This document shows, in pieces, positions 23,216 through 33,959 of a stretch of DNA of 64,000 nt (positions are counted from its first letter, which is position 1; each line of letters starts with the position of its first letter). The stretch covers positions 336,579,144 to 336,643,143 of the forward strand of contig OY821517.1 of NCBI GenBank assembly GCA_963682025.1. The letters are read 5' to 3'. The DNA comes from Cordilura impudica. Lineage: Eukaryota; Arthropoda; Insecta; Diptera; Scathophagidae. The translations under genes were made by a program, and so were the position numbers. The notes under the pieces were generated by a model. That model saw only the letters and a program-made list of their open reading frames with translations, did no database searches and had not been told where the DNA came from.

Positions 23216-23896
23216 GTATTTATTTACCTGGGAAACTATATTTTCACCTCAGATGATTTTCTTGTAAAATTAAATATTAAATTTGTTTCTCAATTAAAAT
23301 AAATTTTATTCACCTCAAAACAATTCTTTCACGTATACTTCATAAAATTCATAATTTTATTTACCTTCAAAAATTTAATTTGACAGCCCAACATTTTTTT
23401 CACCTCAATTTTTTTTCCCTTTTATTTAATACAGAAAATTTATTTTTAACTCAGTAGATTTTTTCCTAAAATTTAAAAGTATCATTTATCCTAAAAGTTA
23501 ATTTTTGTACTAAATTAAATTGTATTCACCTCAGAATTTTTTCTCACTAAAATATCATAAAATTAAAAATTGTGTTTATTTTTTCAGCCTCAAAATTTTT
23601 TCATCCAGATATCATAAAACTAATAATTCTATTTAAAAATATTTTTTACTTTATGTTTATAACATTTTTTTTTTAGCTCAGAAAATTATTTTCTACCTCA
23701 GAAAATTTATTCGTAAAACATGAATATTTCGTTTAGCTCAAAAATTTGATTTTCAACTAAAATAAATTTTATGCACCTAAAAAATTTTTTTCATCTAAAT
23801 ATCATAAAAGTACAAATTTTATATACCCCTAAATATTTACAAACCCAAATTTTTACACCTCTAAAATTAGATTTTCAACTAAAATAAATTTTAGTT
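23216..23896 (+). repeat. Degenerate CACCTCAAAATTTTT minisatellite tract
   Basis: Units such as TTCACCTCAGAAAA, TTTCACCTCAATTTT and ACTAAAATAAATTTTA recur, on the same strand as the 11.7-kb tract. The tract is continued in pieces at 24255-24360 and 24900-25120. Confidence 0.55.
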
Positions 23897-24198
23897 ATTG
23901 AGTTTGAAATTATTCAGGCTCAAGATCAAATGTTTTTACTTTAAATAAGGCTTAAATAGTATGACTTTTGCTTAAATTCTCATTTGGTTGTTTTCAGCAA
24001 ATATATATGAATTTAACCTTTTACCAAACAAACTATCTACTGCTTTTGGTTACTGATGAGGTTTGGTGACTCTTCTCGAAGCAGCTATAACCTGTCATGC
24101 AGAATATAGATCAATTTTTTGAAACAAATGTGCCAATGTTTTTGCTTTATTTAAAGTAAAAACATTTGATCTTGAGCCTGAATAATTTCAAACTCAAT
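23897..24198. mobile_element. 302-bp element with 55-bp inverted arms
   Basis: The arms at 23897-23951 and 24144-24198 are reverse complements at 54 of 55 positions (starting ATTGAGTTTGAAATTATT). The centre is about 190 bp of non-coding sequence. A second copy at 37110-37910 shares the arm, part of the centre and about 35 bp beyond the right arm, so it is a dispersed element and not a chance palindrome. No clear target-site duplication is visible. The superfamily is unknown; a foldback or long-TIR MITE is the best guess. Confidence 0.7.
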
Positions 24199-26559
24199 CA
24201 TTAAAATGATAAAGATCGAAAATAAGATTTTTTATTTTTATAAAAAATAATAAAAATAAAATAAATTTTATTTACCTCAAATTTTTTTGACCTAATTATC
24301 ATAAAATTAAAAATTCTATTTACTTACAAAAATTTCACACCAAAAATTTCCAAATAATTCAAAAGTATTTTCCTTTATTTTTTGACAATATGGCGGTGAC
24401 ATATACATGTAACAACTACAAACTTTTAATACAATTTAGCACTAAATAAACCAACCCATAAAAACCAAGTTTTTATTATACTCCCTCTATTTTTAAATTA
24501 ATTTACCATCATGTAAATAAATAATTGATTGACTGAAAATATCTATGTCAAAAATCAAAAATTTCAAAAAAAATTTGTTAGATCATTTATCGTCGCCACG
24601 AGTCTGCCCGCACGGAAAATGGGTTAAAAATCGATTCAAAATTTTGTCGACAAGCAGACACTACGAGTTAATATAAAGGGAGTAAAAAGTAATCTTTATA
24701 GTTCAAGAGTTAAACTACGATTAAAAAACGAATAGAATGTAATAGTAAAAAAATAGATTTTACAACATCATTTTGACAGGAAAATGCCATACAAAAAGAA
24801 GACTGAAATAACTATAGCGCAATCTGTATGTCAACATCCACTCCAGTCCGACACAAGTTAAATATAGTGGGGTCCCTTTAACGCTCACGTAAACAATAAT
24901 GTTATACAAAAAAATTTTTTTAACTCGGAATTTTTCTCATCATAACTTCATAACATCATATATACCACCGAAAATTATTTTTCACCTTAGAAGATTTTAA
25001 AATTTTTTCAATGAAACATAAAGTTAGTAATTCTATTTAACTTAAAAATAGTTTTTCACCTAAATTAAATTTTATTCTTCTTCGTACATTTTTTCACCTT
25101 AAAAAAAAATCAATTTTTTATGTTTGATCAAAAATATAGATGCGAAATTTTATTTTTAAAAATATAATTTTCCATTTTTCTAAAATAGTTTTTATTGTAT
25201 TTCAGCTAATGAAAATTTAAATTTTATGTATGTATTGTTTCACATTCTACTTAAAGTTATTTTTAATGTTTGTTTAATGAAGTACATACAAGTTTTGCAA
25301 TTTTATTTCAGCAAATTATTTTTAATGTTTTATTTTTAATGTATTTTGTTAATGTTAAAACATATTCGTACCTGAAGATATTGAGGCAGGTTCTATGTTT
25401 GTGGTTCAATGGAATTTTATGCTAAAAATCTGTGTCATGTCAAATTGTATGTACGAGTATTTGTGTTTAGGGGGCCAAACTTTTGTGTTGTTTTTGAACA
25501 TACGTAAAAAAATTGGTTGGCGAACTTATAGCATTTTAATATCATGATGCATTTATGGATGTTGTTTTAGCTTTAGAAACAATTTTTTATATTTTTTTTG
25601 TTTGTTCCTGTTAACAAAAATAACATCTGCCACGGTCTCGTTATAGGCTCGCAAATTTTTAGCCTTTGGATGCTCTTAAGATGACGATAATGTTCATGTT
25701 AATGTTGTTTGTTGTGTGTTTGTATGTGTAATGAGAAAGACAAAGAAAACAGTGTTCATTTAGTTGTTTTTGTTGTTGTTGTTGTAAGCTTGCATAATAT
25801 TTAAGTTCTTTGTATATATTAGAGTGGAGCGATTTTGAGCAGCAATATTAGTTTTTGTTTAGTTTTGTTTTAGCCATTGAAATATTATCTTGTTATTAAA
25901 AATATTAAGTTTTTCGGTTTTTTATAAAATATAATGTTTTTCCAGGAATTCTTCATGGGAATATTTCATATTTAATAATTATAATCAAATAAATTAATCG
26001 AAAAACTTGAAATTCCTAAAATTTCCAATTTTGACTATATCTTGGAAATAAGGTTTTATTACATACAGTGTGTGCCAAGACATTGGGAACTATTACAAAA
26101 TTCTCAATTTTCAAATTTTGTTTTTTTTTTTTAATAATTTGGCTTTAAGTCCTAAAATGAGGCATGTATTTCTTTTAATGTGAAATCACTCTTTCAATTG
26201 TTTTCTATCGAAAGATAACAAATTTGTTACAAACAATACAATTTGAAAAACATGGAAATATTTTTTAACTTCCGTACCATAGTCGATTAAATCCAAAAAA
26301 TAGAAGATGATATGAGAGAAAATGTATAAAATCTTAACCGAAATTTTTAAATATTTATAGTTTCAGACGTTTTCTTTCAACTGTTTTTTAAACGCAATTG
26401 TATTTTTCAATGTTTTAATTTTTGAATGTACCCTGTCGTTTTTCGCTACGACTTACAGTGAACATCAATTTTTTCTAACAAATGTTGTCTATGTTCATTC
26501 CACGAAGTAAGTATATTACCATGTCGAAAAATTATTGGGTACTGCAAAGGTACAACCAA
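24199..26559. other. AT-rich intergenic sequence with scattered minisatellite fragments
   Basis: It includes CACCTC-type fragments (24255-24360, 24900-25120), ACTCCCTCTAT at 24480 and its approximate reverse complement at 24680, and a GTTGTTGTTGTTG run at 25768-25785. A Tc1-like phrase CAGTGTGTGCCAAGACATTG at 26068 has no partner end found. I see no gene. Confidence 0.4.
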
Positions 26560-27085
26560 TTAATTTGCACAAAGTCTTTAGCCTCTGGCCGTCATCGAAC
26601 TGTAGATATATGATGATATGTATTTACCATGTATGGGAGGTTCCACGCCCACTTGTTTCATTACGCCTATTTTTGACATAGTTCTCGCACACATCATTCA
26701 TGATCTCACATCAAGTTTCAGGACTATCGGGTTTATAGTACTGCAGATATGTTTTGTGTGGGAGGTGCCACGCCCACTGACCAAACCATGCCCATTTTTT
26801 GTGTGAATACTCATACTAACAACCCATTAATTTTTCAGAAAGTTTAAAGGCTCTGACCGTCACATAACTGTAAATCTATGATGATATGTATTTACCATGT
26901 ATGGAGGTACCACGCCCATTGGTTTGATCCCGCCCATATTTCACATAACTTCTCACACTCATCATTCGTTAATTCACACATAGTTTCAAGACTGGCGGGT
27001 TTATAATTCTCTAGATAATTTTTTTTTCTATGGGAGGTATCACGCCGTCTAACCCAATCCTTACCATTTTTCGAACGATTCTGGC
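26560..27085 (-). repeat. Family III tandem units, copy b (minus strand)
   Basis: Four units of about 125-138 bp are marked by the phrase GGGAGGTnCCACGCCCA at about 26635, 26760, 26899 and 27032. Units 1 and 3 are most alike, suggesting a dimer of about 264 bp. On the minus strand the phrase reads GGGCGTGGCACCTCC, as in the copies at 16.9 and 30-31.3 kb. Only the tandem part of family III is present here. Confidence 0.65.
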
Positions 27086-28140
27086 CACCATAGTCGGTTG
27101 AGTCAATTGACATCAGGAGTACCCCACGGTTTAATTTGAGAAAATAAGTATAGAATATTATTTTTTAAATTATTATTAAAATATTATCGACAAGTATTAT
27201 CGAAATACTTCCACAAATGTATATTATGTCGATGTTTTGTTTTAAAAAATGTAAATCTCCTTAAATTTGATTTTTGACCTTAAATAGGGACAGTTTATAG
27301 TGTTTCAATTTAACCTTAATTTACAATATTGAGAACTCATATCAAGTAGTATAATATTTTGGCAAAAGATATTTAAAATATGAAAACACCAAAAAGATGT
27401 AGCCTAAAAGTTGAAAAAGTATGAAAAATCTAATTTTTCTTCAAATCCGCTGAAATAAAAACGCTGCCCTCTCCAAATTAAGAACAGGATACCTACAATA
27501 TTTAGCATTTTTAATCACACATATTTTGTTAATAAGACCTTAAAGTCCAATCGTTGATTTTGAAAAACTTCTTGAATAAAATTTTTTAAAAAGTAAAATT
27601 GGAGATTTTGAAATAGTGCTAAAAAAAAATACGTGGCGTTTTGATATTAATTTAGAACGGCATAACAATAGGCGAGATGCAAAATACTTTACATGTGATC
27701 ATTAGAGATCAGGATAATACAAAAATATTGTTGTTGTAAATTATTTCAATGTCTTTAAAAATGTGAGCTCGATTTTCTTAATCAATATATATGATATAAC
27801 TTGGCTGTTTTCAACCGATAATAGATTTTGTTATTTTATTAGAAAGATAATTTACTCTAGCTTATGGTCTATTAATAAATTTAATTGAAACGTAATTATT
27901 AATATCAAAATTTTTATGAAGTTTTTTTTTTTTTTTTTTTTTTGATAATTTTTACATATAAATGCATATTTAAATTTTGAGCTCAATGCGCGTCCAGATA
28001 GCATTGTCCGATTTGGCTCAAATTTTGCACACTAAAGTTTTAGATCCAGAGCCACAATAATCCGATACCTCAGAATCGACCAAAAATTGTTTTTCATACA
28101 AACCATACAATAAATAATTCCGTTAATTCTTTAATACATA
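27086..28140. other. AT-rich intergenic sequence, no gene recognised
   Basis: There is a T run at 27921-27942. A more complex segment lies at 27980-28090 (GCGCGTCCAGATAGCATTG...), which I cannot assign. No coding frames. Confidence 0.4.
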
Positions 28141-28600
28141 CTAGCAGATCCCAGCCCTCGAAGTGCAAATTGTAGGAAATTTTTTTTCTTCATTTAATGA
28201 ATTATTTTATAAGACTCTAAAGGTGTATGCTAATCAATTTTAGCTAATTCACAATTCAACAATTTTTATTATCGTTATTGGTTTATGTCCAAAATTATTT
28301 TTGTCGTTATTCCTTTATGTCCAAAATTATTTTTTAAATTCAACACAGGGCTTTTTGCAAACACTAACAAATTTAATAAACACACACACAGCATTGTATA
28401 ATTGTTGTATGTGTTAGTAGCAACTTTAAATGCATTTTACTCGCATAAAAAAATATAAAAATTTAAAAAATCTGTAAATCTGGTGTACAGCTCAAAAGAA
28501 ATACCTTTCAAATGAGGACTGTTTGGTCAAAAGAGGTTTAAAACTGACAAACTTACATCGGTCACAAGAAATCGCTTTGCTTATTATTAATACATATTAA
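28141..28600 (-). mobile_element. Short non-autonomous Helitron, copy 2
   Basis: On the minus strand it ends GATCTGCTAG followed by T. It contains TGTTAGTAGCAACTTTAAATG (plus-strand reading) and a CACACACACA run at 28381-28390. The 3' hairpin has partly decayed (ACTTCGAGGG remains). Internal duplication of a TTATGTCCAAAATTATTTTT phrase enlarges it. The 5' end is imprecise. Confidence 0.65.
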
Positions 28601-28702
28601 ATATAGACAAATATTGTACAATTGATGTGCTGATTATAAAATTCTTTCAAATATTTTTACTAAAATTAATTTTACTTCAAACATATAAAAAAAATATCTA
28701 TA

Positions 28703-29963
28703 TAAAGGGTGATTTTTTAGATATTATCTTTTAGGCAACACTGGTTTAAACAGTTTGGTCTATAATTTAACCATGAATCGTCTTACAAACGAACAACGCT
28801 TGCAAGTTATTGAATTTTATTATCAAAATGCGTGCTCTGCTAAGAAAGTTCATCGCGCGCTTCTTCCATTTTATGGTCAGTTTAATCGACCCACCGAAGC
28901 GGCTATTCGGGCTATTGTGACTAAATTTCGCAACAAATTTAAATTGTTAAAACCACCAACACGCTTACGTAGGTTGCGAACTGAAGAAAATATCGCAGTT
29001 GTATCGGCCAGTGTTAATGATGACGATCAATTATCGATTCGTCGCCGTTCGCAGCAATTGGGCCTCTGTTACTCAACAACGTGGAAAATTTTGCGGAAGG
29101 ATTTAGGTGTGAAGCCTTTCAAAATACAGCTGGTGCAAGAATTGAGGCCGAACGACCTACCGCAACGTAGAATTTTTGGTGAATGGGCTCTTGGAAAGTT
29201 GGCCGAAGATCCACTTTTTTACCGAAAAATTGTGTTCAGCGACGAAGCTCATTTTTGGCTCAATGGGTACGTAAATAAGCAGAATTGTCGATTTTGGAGT
29301 GAATATCAGTCAGAAGCATTGGAAGAGCTACCAATGCATCCAGAAAAAGCCACAGTTTGGTGCGGTTTATGGGCTGGTGGCATCATTGGACCGTACTTCT
29401 TCAAAGATGATGCGAATCGTAACGTAACTTTGAATGGTGAGCGCTACCGAGAGATGATATCCAACTTTTTTTTTGCCCAAAATGCAAGAGCTTGGACTTG
29501 CATGACATGTGGATTCAACAAGGCGATGCCACATGCCACACAGCACGCGCAACAATGGACTTATTGAGAGGCGAGTTGGGTGAACATTTTATTTCACGTT
29601 CGGGACCGGTCAATTGGCCGCCTAGATCATGCGATTTAACGCCTTTAGATTATTTTTTGTGGGGCTATGTTAAAGCTCATGTCTATACAGACAATCCCTC
29701 TTCAATTAACGCATTGGAAGACAACATTGAAGCATTAATTCGTGAGGTACCGGCCGAAATGTTGGAAAGAGTATGCCAAAATTGGACTAAGCGGATGGAC
29801 CATTTGAGGCGCAGTCACGGTCAACATTTGCATGAAATAATCTTCAAACATTAAATTATATGGACCGTGCTATCGATTCAAATAAAGATTTCATGCATTT
29901 TTCTCAATTTTATGTGTTTTTTTTTGGAAAACTTTCCTATAGCTCTTAAAAAATCACCCTTTA
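28703..29963 (+). mobile_element. DD41D (rosa-type) mariner transposon, nearly complete
   Basis: Perfect inverted ends TAAAGGGTGATTTTTTA and its complement bound a 1261-bp element, with TA on both outer sides (28701-28702 and 29964-29965), the target duplication of Tc1/mariner elements. It contains a single transposase gene with one frameshift. The structure (length about 1.25 kb, short TIRs, one ORF, TA duplication) is typical of mariner. It is the best preserved transposon in the window, so likely one of the younger insertions. Confidence 0.9.
28773..29854 (+). pseudogene. Mariner transposase, DD41D group, one frameshift
   Basis: ATG at 28773 gives MNRLTNEQRLQVIEFYYQN. Residues 1-110 form the helix-turn-helix DNA-binding part (RTEENIAVV, LSIRRRSQQLGL). 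The first catalytic Asp is in FSDEAHFWLNG (about 29237-29270), followed by TVWCGLWAGGIIGPYFF. A frameshift lies at about 29466-29492, next to a T9 run. The second frame resumes as LDLHDMW, QQGDATCHTAR and CDLTPLDYFLWG, and ends at 29854. The family normally has QDGATCHTA; here two base changes have made GD, moving the Asp by one residue. With the canonical Asp, the spacing to the Asp of PLDYFLW is 41 residues. Combined length is about 345 residues, normal for the family. Not functional as it stands. Confidence 0.9.
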
Positions 29964-29999
29964 TATAAAAGCTAAAGTATGTATGTTGTTGTATGCTTG

Positions 30000-31757
30000 T
30001 AGCTTATATGAGGCTAAACCATTCGTCCCATCTTCTTCCAAAAATTTTTACAGAGCCTTACTGTGTATCTTTTTATATTTTAGTGGGCGTCACACCTCCC
30101 ATACAAAGTTAACTTTTAATATCATATATCTGTGGTCACAAGCGATAACCGCATAAGTCGACTTAAGAACGATTTGAGTTGTATATGCTGTCATATTCTA
30201 CTAAAAATGCTTTATATTTATGTGAAATGCCCATTTCTCTAACACTGCTTTTTAAAAAGATATTAATACAAATATTCTGACCTAAGTCGTAATGAAGCCC
30301 CATAACATTTATATAAAAAGCTATTTTTCTCAAAAGCATGATTTTCGAGTTAGGCGCTTATTGCTTGTGACCACAGATATGTTGATTACTATGACAGGGA
30401 GCGCTTTGACCATTTGTCTGAGGTCAAGCCAAGCCAAAAATTTGCCGGATCGGATGAGTGGGCATGTCACCTCCCATACAAAGTTAATATTCAATATCAT
30501 ATAATTCGAGTACTATGACAGATCGAGTTTTGCAAATTTGTCTGAGGACATCTAATTAACAAGGGAACAAGGTTTTTGTTGATTAAGAACTGAATGCTGC
30601 TTTTTAAGTTATTTAGGACGCTGAATCCAAAAATTCACTTGGTTTTTTACTACCAGCTCGACTTTTCGCGATATACCGTTATGTGCAAAATTAAAGCACT
30701 TCAACTACATACATTGGAATAACTTGAAAACGGTTCACCATCTTCAGTTAAAAAAAAAAATCTAAAATTCGCCAACAATATTATTTTTAAGTTTCAGAGA
30801 TATCGTTGATATTTTGTAAAAAAGAAAAGTTTTCTGAAAAAGTCAAAAATACGATTTGTACCTGTAACTAAAAAATACGAGCTGATGGAGAAAAATGGAG
30901 ATTAGTTTTGAAATCAGCGACCTCAAATTAGTAAAAAAATTGCAATACAATTCCAATCAACACCTAAAAAGTTCAATTTTGTTCCCTTTTGTTATTAATG
31001 TGAGTAGTCTGACAAAAAAATGGGTGGGGTCAGATCAATTGACGTGGCCCAGCCCATACAAAATAAACGTTAAATGTCATATATATGGAGTACTGTAGTA
31101 TTGAGAGCCTTGGGACTTTGCGGAGCCCATAACTTATTCATGGGAGTAGTCCAAAAAAAAGTGGGCGTGGTCGATGCAGTGGCGTGGCACCTCCCATAAA
31201 AAATCAAAATATAATATCATAATATAAGAGAGAAAGCCTTGACATTTTGTGCGTGTCCATCAGATATCAGTATGAGTAGTCAGGTAAAAAATTGGGGGAA
31301 TCGAATTAGCGGGCGTGGCATGAAGTACTATGAAAGCGGCACCCTTGAAATTTTTGAAAAATACCAATGTGAGTATTTGTGAAAAACAAAAATCGCCAAA
31401 AACAAAAATTTTCAAAATCAAAAATCGGCAAAATCAAAAATTTCTAAAATCAAAAATCGCAAGAAATCAAAAATTGCCAAATGATATTCTAAATTCAATT
31501 GTAAAATCGATAATTTCTTATGGGCAGCTTTATGTAGCTTGCTTCACAGTAGGAACGCCGAAAAATTTGATAATTTTTGCACGAATGAAAAAACAAAAAA
31601 TATTGTATATCAGCAAACATTGAAATAAAAAATATAAAATAAATAAAATCAAATGTTTTAATTGCACTATACAAACTTCGCAGGAAAAATTGATTATGGA
31701 AGCATACATGTCAATAAGTCCTGGTATGTCATAGCGAAGTACGACAGGGAGTACTAG
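30000..31757 (+). mobile_element. Family III composite repeat, copy c (longest)
   Basis: Module order: tandem GGGCGTGGCACCTCCCATA units (30080, 30460, 31040, 31180, 31305), with a different module at 30590-30760 containing GGGACGCTGAATCC-like and CAGCTCGACTTTTCG phrases. Then come a CAAAAATCGCCAAAA minisatellite (31383-31480), a block ending GCCGAAAAATTTGATAAT (31500-31580), and a 3' module ending GGGAGTACTAG before T (31754-31757). Ending in CTAG-T recalls Helitrons, but the supporting hairpin is weak (TGTC/GACA). A MITE is inserted at 30129. No coding capacity. Confidence 0.6.
30129..30377 (-). mobile_element. 249-bp TA-flanked MITE, copy 1
   Basis: The ends TCTGTGGTCACAAG and CTTGTGACCACAGA are inverted, with TA immediately outside each (30127-30128, 30378-30379). 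It interrupts a family III tandem unit: the text on either side (AATATCATA / GTTGATTACTATGACAGG) resumes the unit consensus. The body matches the second copy at 48816-49238 in inverse orientation. Terminal Tc1/mariner-type duplication, no ORF. Confidence 0.8.
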
Positions 31758-31839
31758 TTTTTTATAAAACAATACTATGACTGAAATTGTGAAGGAAAGT
31801 GATATGTTTTTTATTTGTAGAAAAAAACATTTTATAAAA

Positions 31840-32212
31840 CTAACAGATTCCAGCCCTCAAAATTCGAGTGCAAATTCTAGGAAATTTTATTTTTTCATTA
31901 AATAAAGACTAACGGTATGCTAATCAATTATAGCCAATTCACAAATGAACACAAAAAACACTCATTTTTATTACAAACGCATTAACAAATTTTATAAACA
32001 CACACATAGCATTGTATAATTTTATGTATGTGTTAGTAGCAACTTTAAATGCAATTTACTCAAAATAAAAGAAAAAGTTTAAAAGTCTATAAATCTGCAA
32101 ATCGGCTAAACGGAAATACCTTTCAAATAATATACGCTTGGTCAAAATCGAGATAAAACGGTAGAACAAAACATCGGTCACAAGAAATCGCCTAGCCTAT
32201 TAATATTATAGA
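31840..32212 (-). mobile_element. Short non-autonomous Helitron, copy 3
   Basis: On the minus strand it starts A|TCTATAATATTAATAGGC and ends with a CTCGAATTTTGAG hairpin and CTGTTAG|T (CTAG mutated to TTAG). It is 373 bp, matching copies 4 and 5. It carries the GTGTTAGTAGCAACTT internal phrase. Inserted 82 bp downstream of family III copy c. Confidence 0.8.
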
Positions 32213-32464
32213 TTTAAAAAGTTTGATAAAATTTTTGATTTTTTTTATTGATATTTGTATACTTAAACAAATGACATGACATACGAGCGCTTTTTAGCGA
32301 TTTTCCTTTCATTCTAATTTAGCGCTTTTTGGTGTACTGTTTCGCGCTTCTTGGTTCAAAAAAGTTGACACCACTGCTAAAAACACTAAATAGTTAAACT
32401 TCAATTTTTCCCATCTCATATATGATTTAAATTCGAAAAATTGTTCTTTCAAAAATGTATTTTC

Positions 32465-32560
32465 TATTTTTTTTTAATTTATTCCACATCAAAAAATTTT
32501 TTAACCTAAAATTTCTGTTCACCTAATGTTTTGCGACTTAAATTTTTTTCATTTCCAAAT
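32465..32560 (+). repeat. Short CACCTAA/TTTT minisatellite fragment
   Basis: TTCACCTAATGTTTTG, TTTTTTAACCTAAAATTT and similar units resemble the longer CACCTC tracts. Confidence 0.4.
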
Positions 32561-33959
32561 AATCACCAATTTGGCTGCGAAGTGGAGTGATGTAGTTCAT
32601 ACTGTTAGATTTTTATAAAAATATTTACATCGGAATTTTGTATTAATTTAAGTTTTGCTGAATTGCCAATAATATCTTCTTTCTGCCTCGGTAAATAATG
32701 CATTCATTGAAGTTCTGCGGCCTGGTTTTATTTTTAATTTTTTTTTTTTGGGTGAGAACGAGACGTAGTGCGATTAGCTGTGCTTTAAGTCTCTAAAAAG
32801 CCCGGTAGCTGCATAAAATGATTTATGCTGCACGGTTCAACCGAGATGTTGGTGATTTTTATGCGTTACTTATTGTTTCAGGAGAGATTTCCTATTCATG
32901 TGTGTGTGTGTGTGCTATTAACGAGTTACGTTTTAGTTTTTCTTTTCGTTTTAGTTTTAGTTGTTAAGAGTTTTTTGTATGAGAATATGTTGGTTAGTTG
33001 TCCATTGCCCGTTTGTTTGGTTATACTCGTTCGTACAAAGTATATGTTGAGGTAAGCTACATGATAAATATCAGGCAACAGCAACAAATGTTTCATTATT
33101 CATTGTTTCCATAACATTTGTTTGGTTTACTCTTACTCTGCCAATACGCTCGTATGTTGTTGGTTGATTGTTGGTGCAATAACTCAATGGGTTAACAGTT
33201 TGTTACGATATACATATTATTGTTGCTGCTGTTCAGATTGTTGTATTTTGTTATTTTATGTTTTGGCGGATGTTTTTGACATAATGCTTCATCATCTCCA
33301 ACAACAACTACAACAAAAACGATTCAATCTGTTATTATTCTTACTTATTATTATGATTTGTTGGTATTGTGATGTATTTGTTGCCTGGTTGGTACCCTCA
33401 TTGGATTCCAACAAAAAAAACAAGAAAAAACCTGTTGTTCCTATCTGTTTGTAGACCTCTTTTGAATATTGACTTGTTTCATGATTTGATTCATTTGTTT
33501 TCTTAACCACAAACATGTCTATTAGAGTGTATTAAAGCCTTTTGGCTTCTTATTTATATTCGCTCTTTTTTGTTGTTGTAGTATTTTTTGATAAATTTAT
33601 GGTAGTTAGAAAACAATTTAAAGTCATAAAAGTTTATTTTTTAGCATAAATAATAAATCAATTACACAATATTTATGCAGATAATCAGTATTCTTAAAGA
33701 GCTCTCACAATTTATCTCGCTTATCTAAAATGTAATCCTGTCAATTATTTGATTAATATGTTTGTTTATAAAGAAACTTTAAATTGATAAAAAAAAATTT
33801 AAAAACAATTTTAATTGTGGTGAGATTCTAAAAGCGATAAGTTTGGGAATATATCCGTCTTTCTTGCGTTAAGGATCTGGGGCCTCAGTGAGATCATATA
33901 AAAAGTGTTTTTTTTTGCTGTTATACTGCGCTCACTTTTCGACATTCCTAATCATTATG
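32561..33959. other. Intergenic sequence with TTGTTG-type repeats, no gene recognised
   Basis: GTGTGTGTGTG run at 32900-32912. Degenerate TTGTTGCTGCTG-like sequence at 33200-33330 and CAACAACAACTACAAC at 33300-33316. Open frames at 33122-33454 on plus and 33292-33516 on minus read repetitive or hydrophobic low-complexity residues on both strands; I regard them as chance. Confidence 0.4.

Noticed and set aside
24475..24700. ACTCCCTCTAT and its approximate reverse complement as ends of an element
   Set aside because: Only about 10 of 11 bases pair and no duplication or second copy was seen in the window.
33122..33454. 110-codon frame, hydrophobic and cysteine-rich
   Set aside because: Built from TTGTTGCTG-type simple repeats; the opposite strand is also open. 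No recognisable domain.
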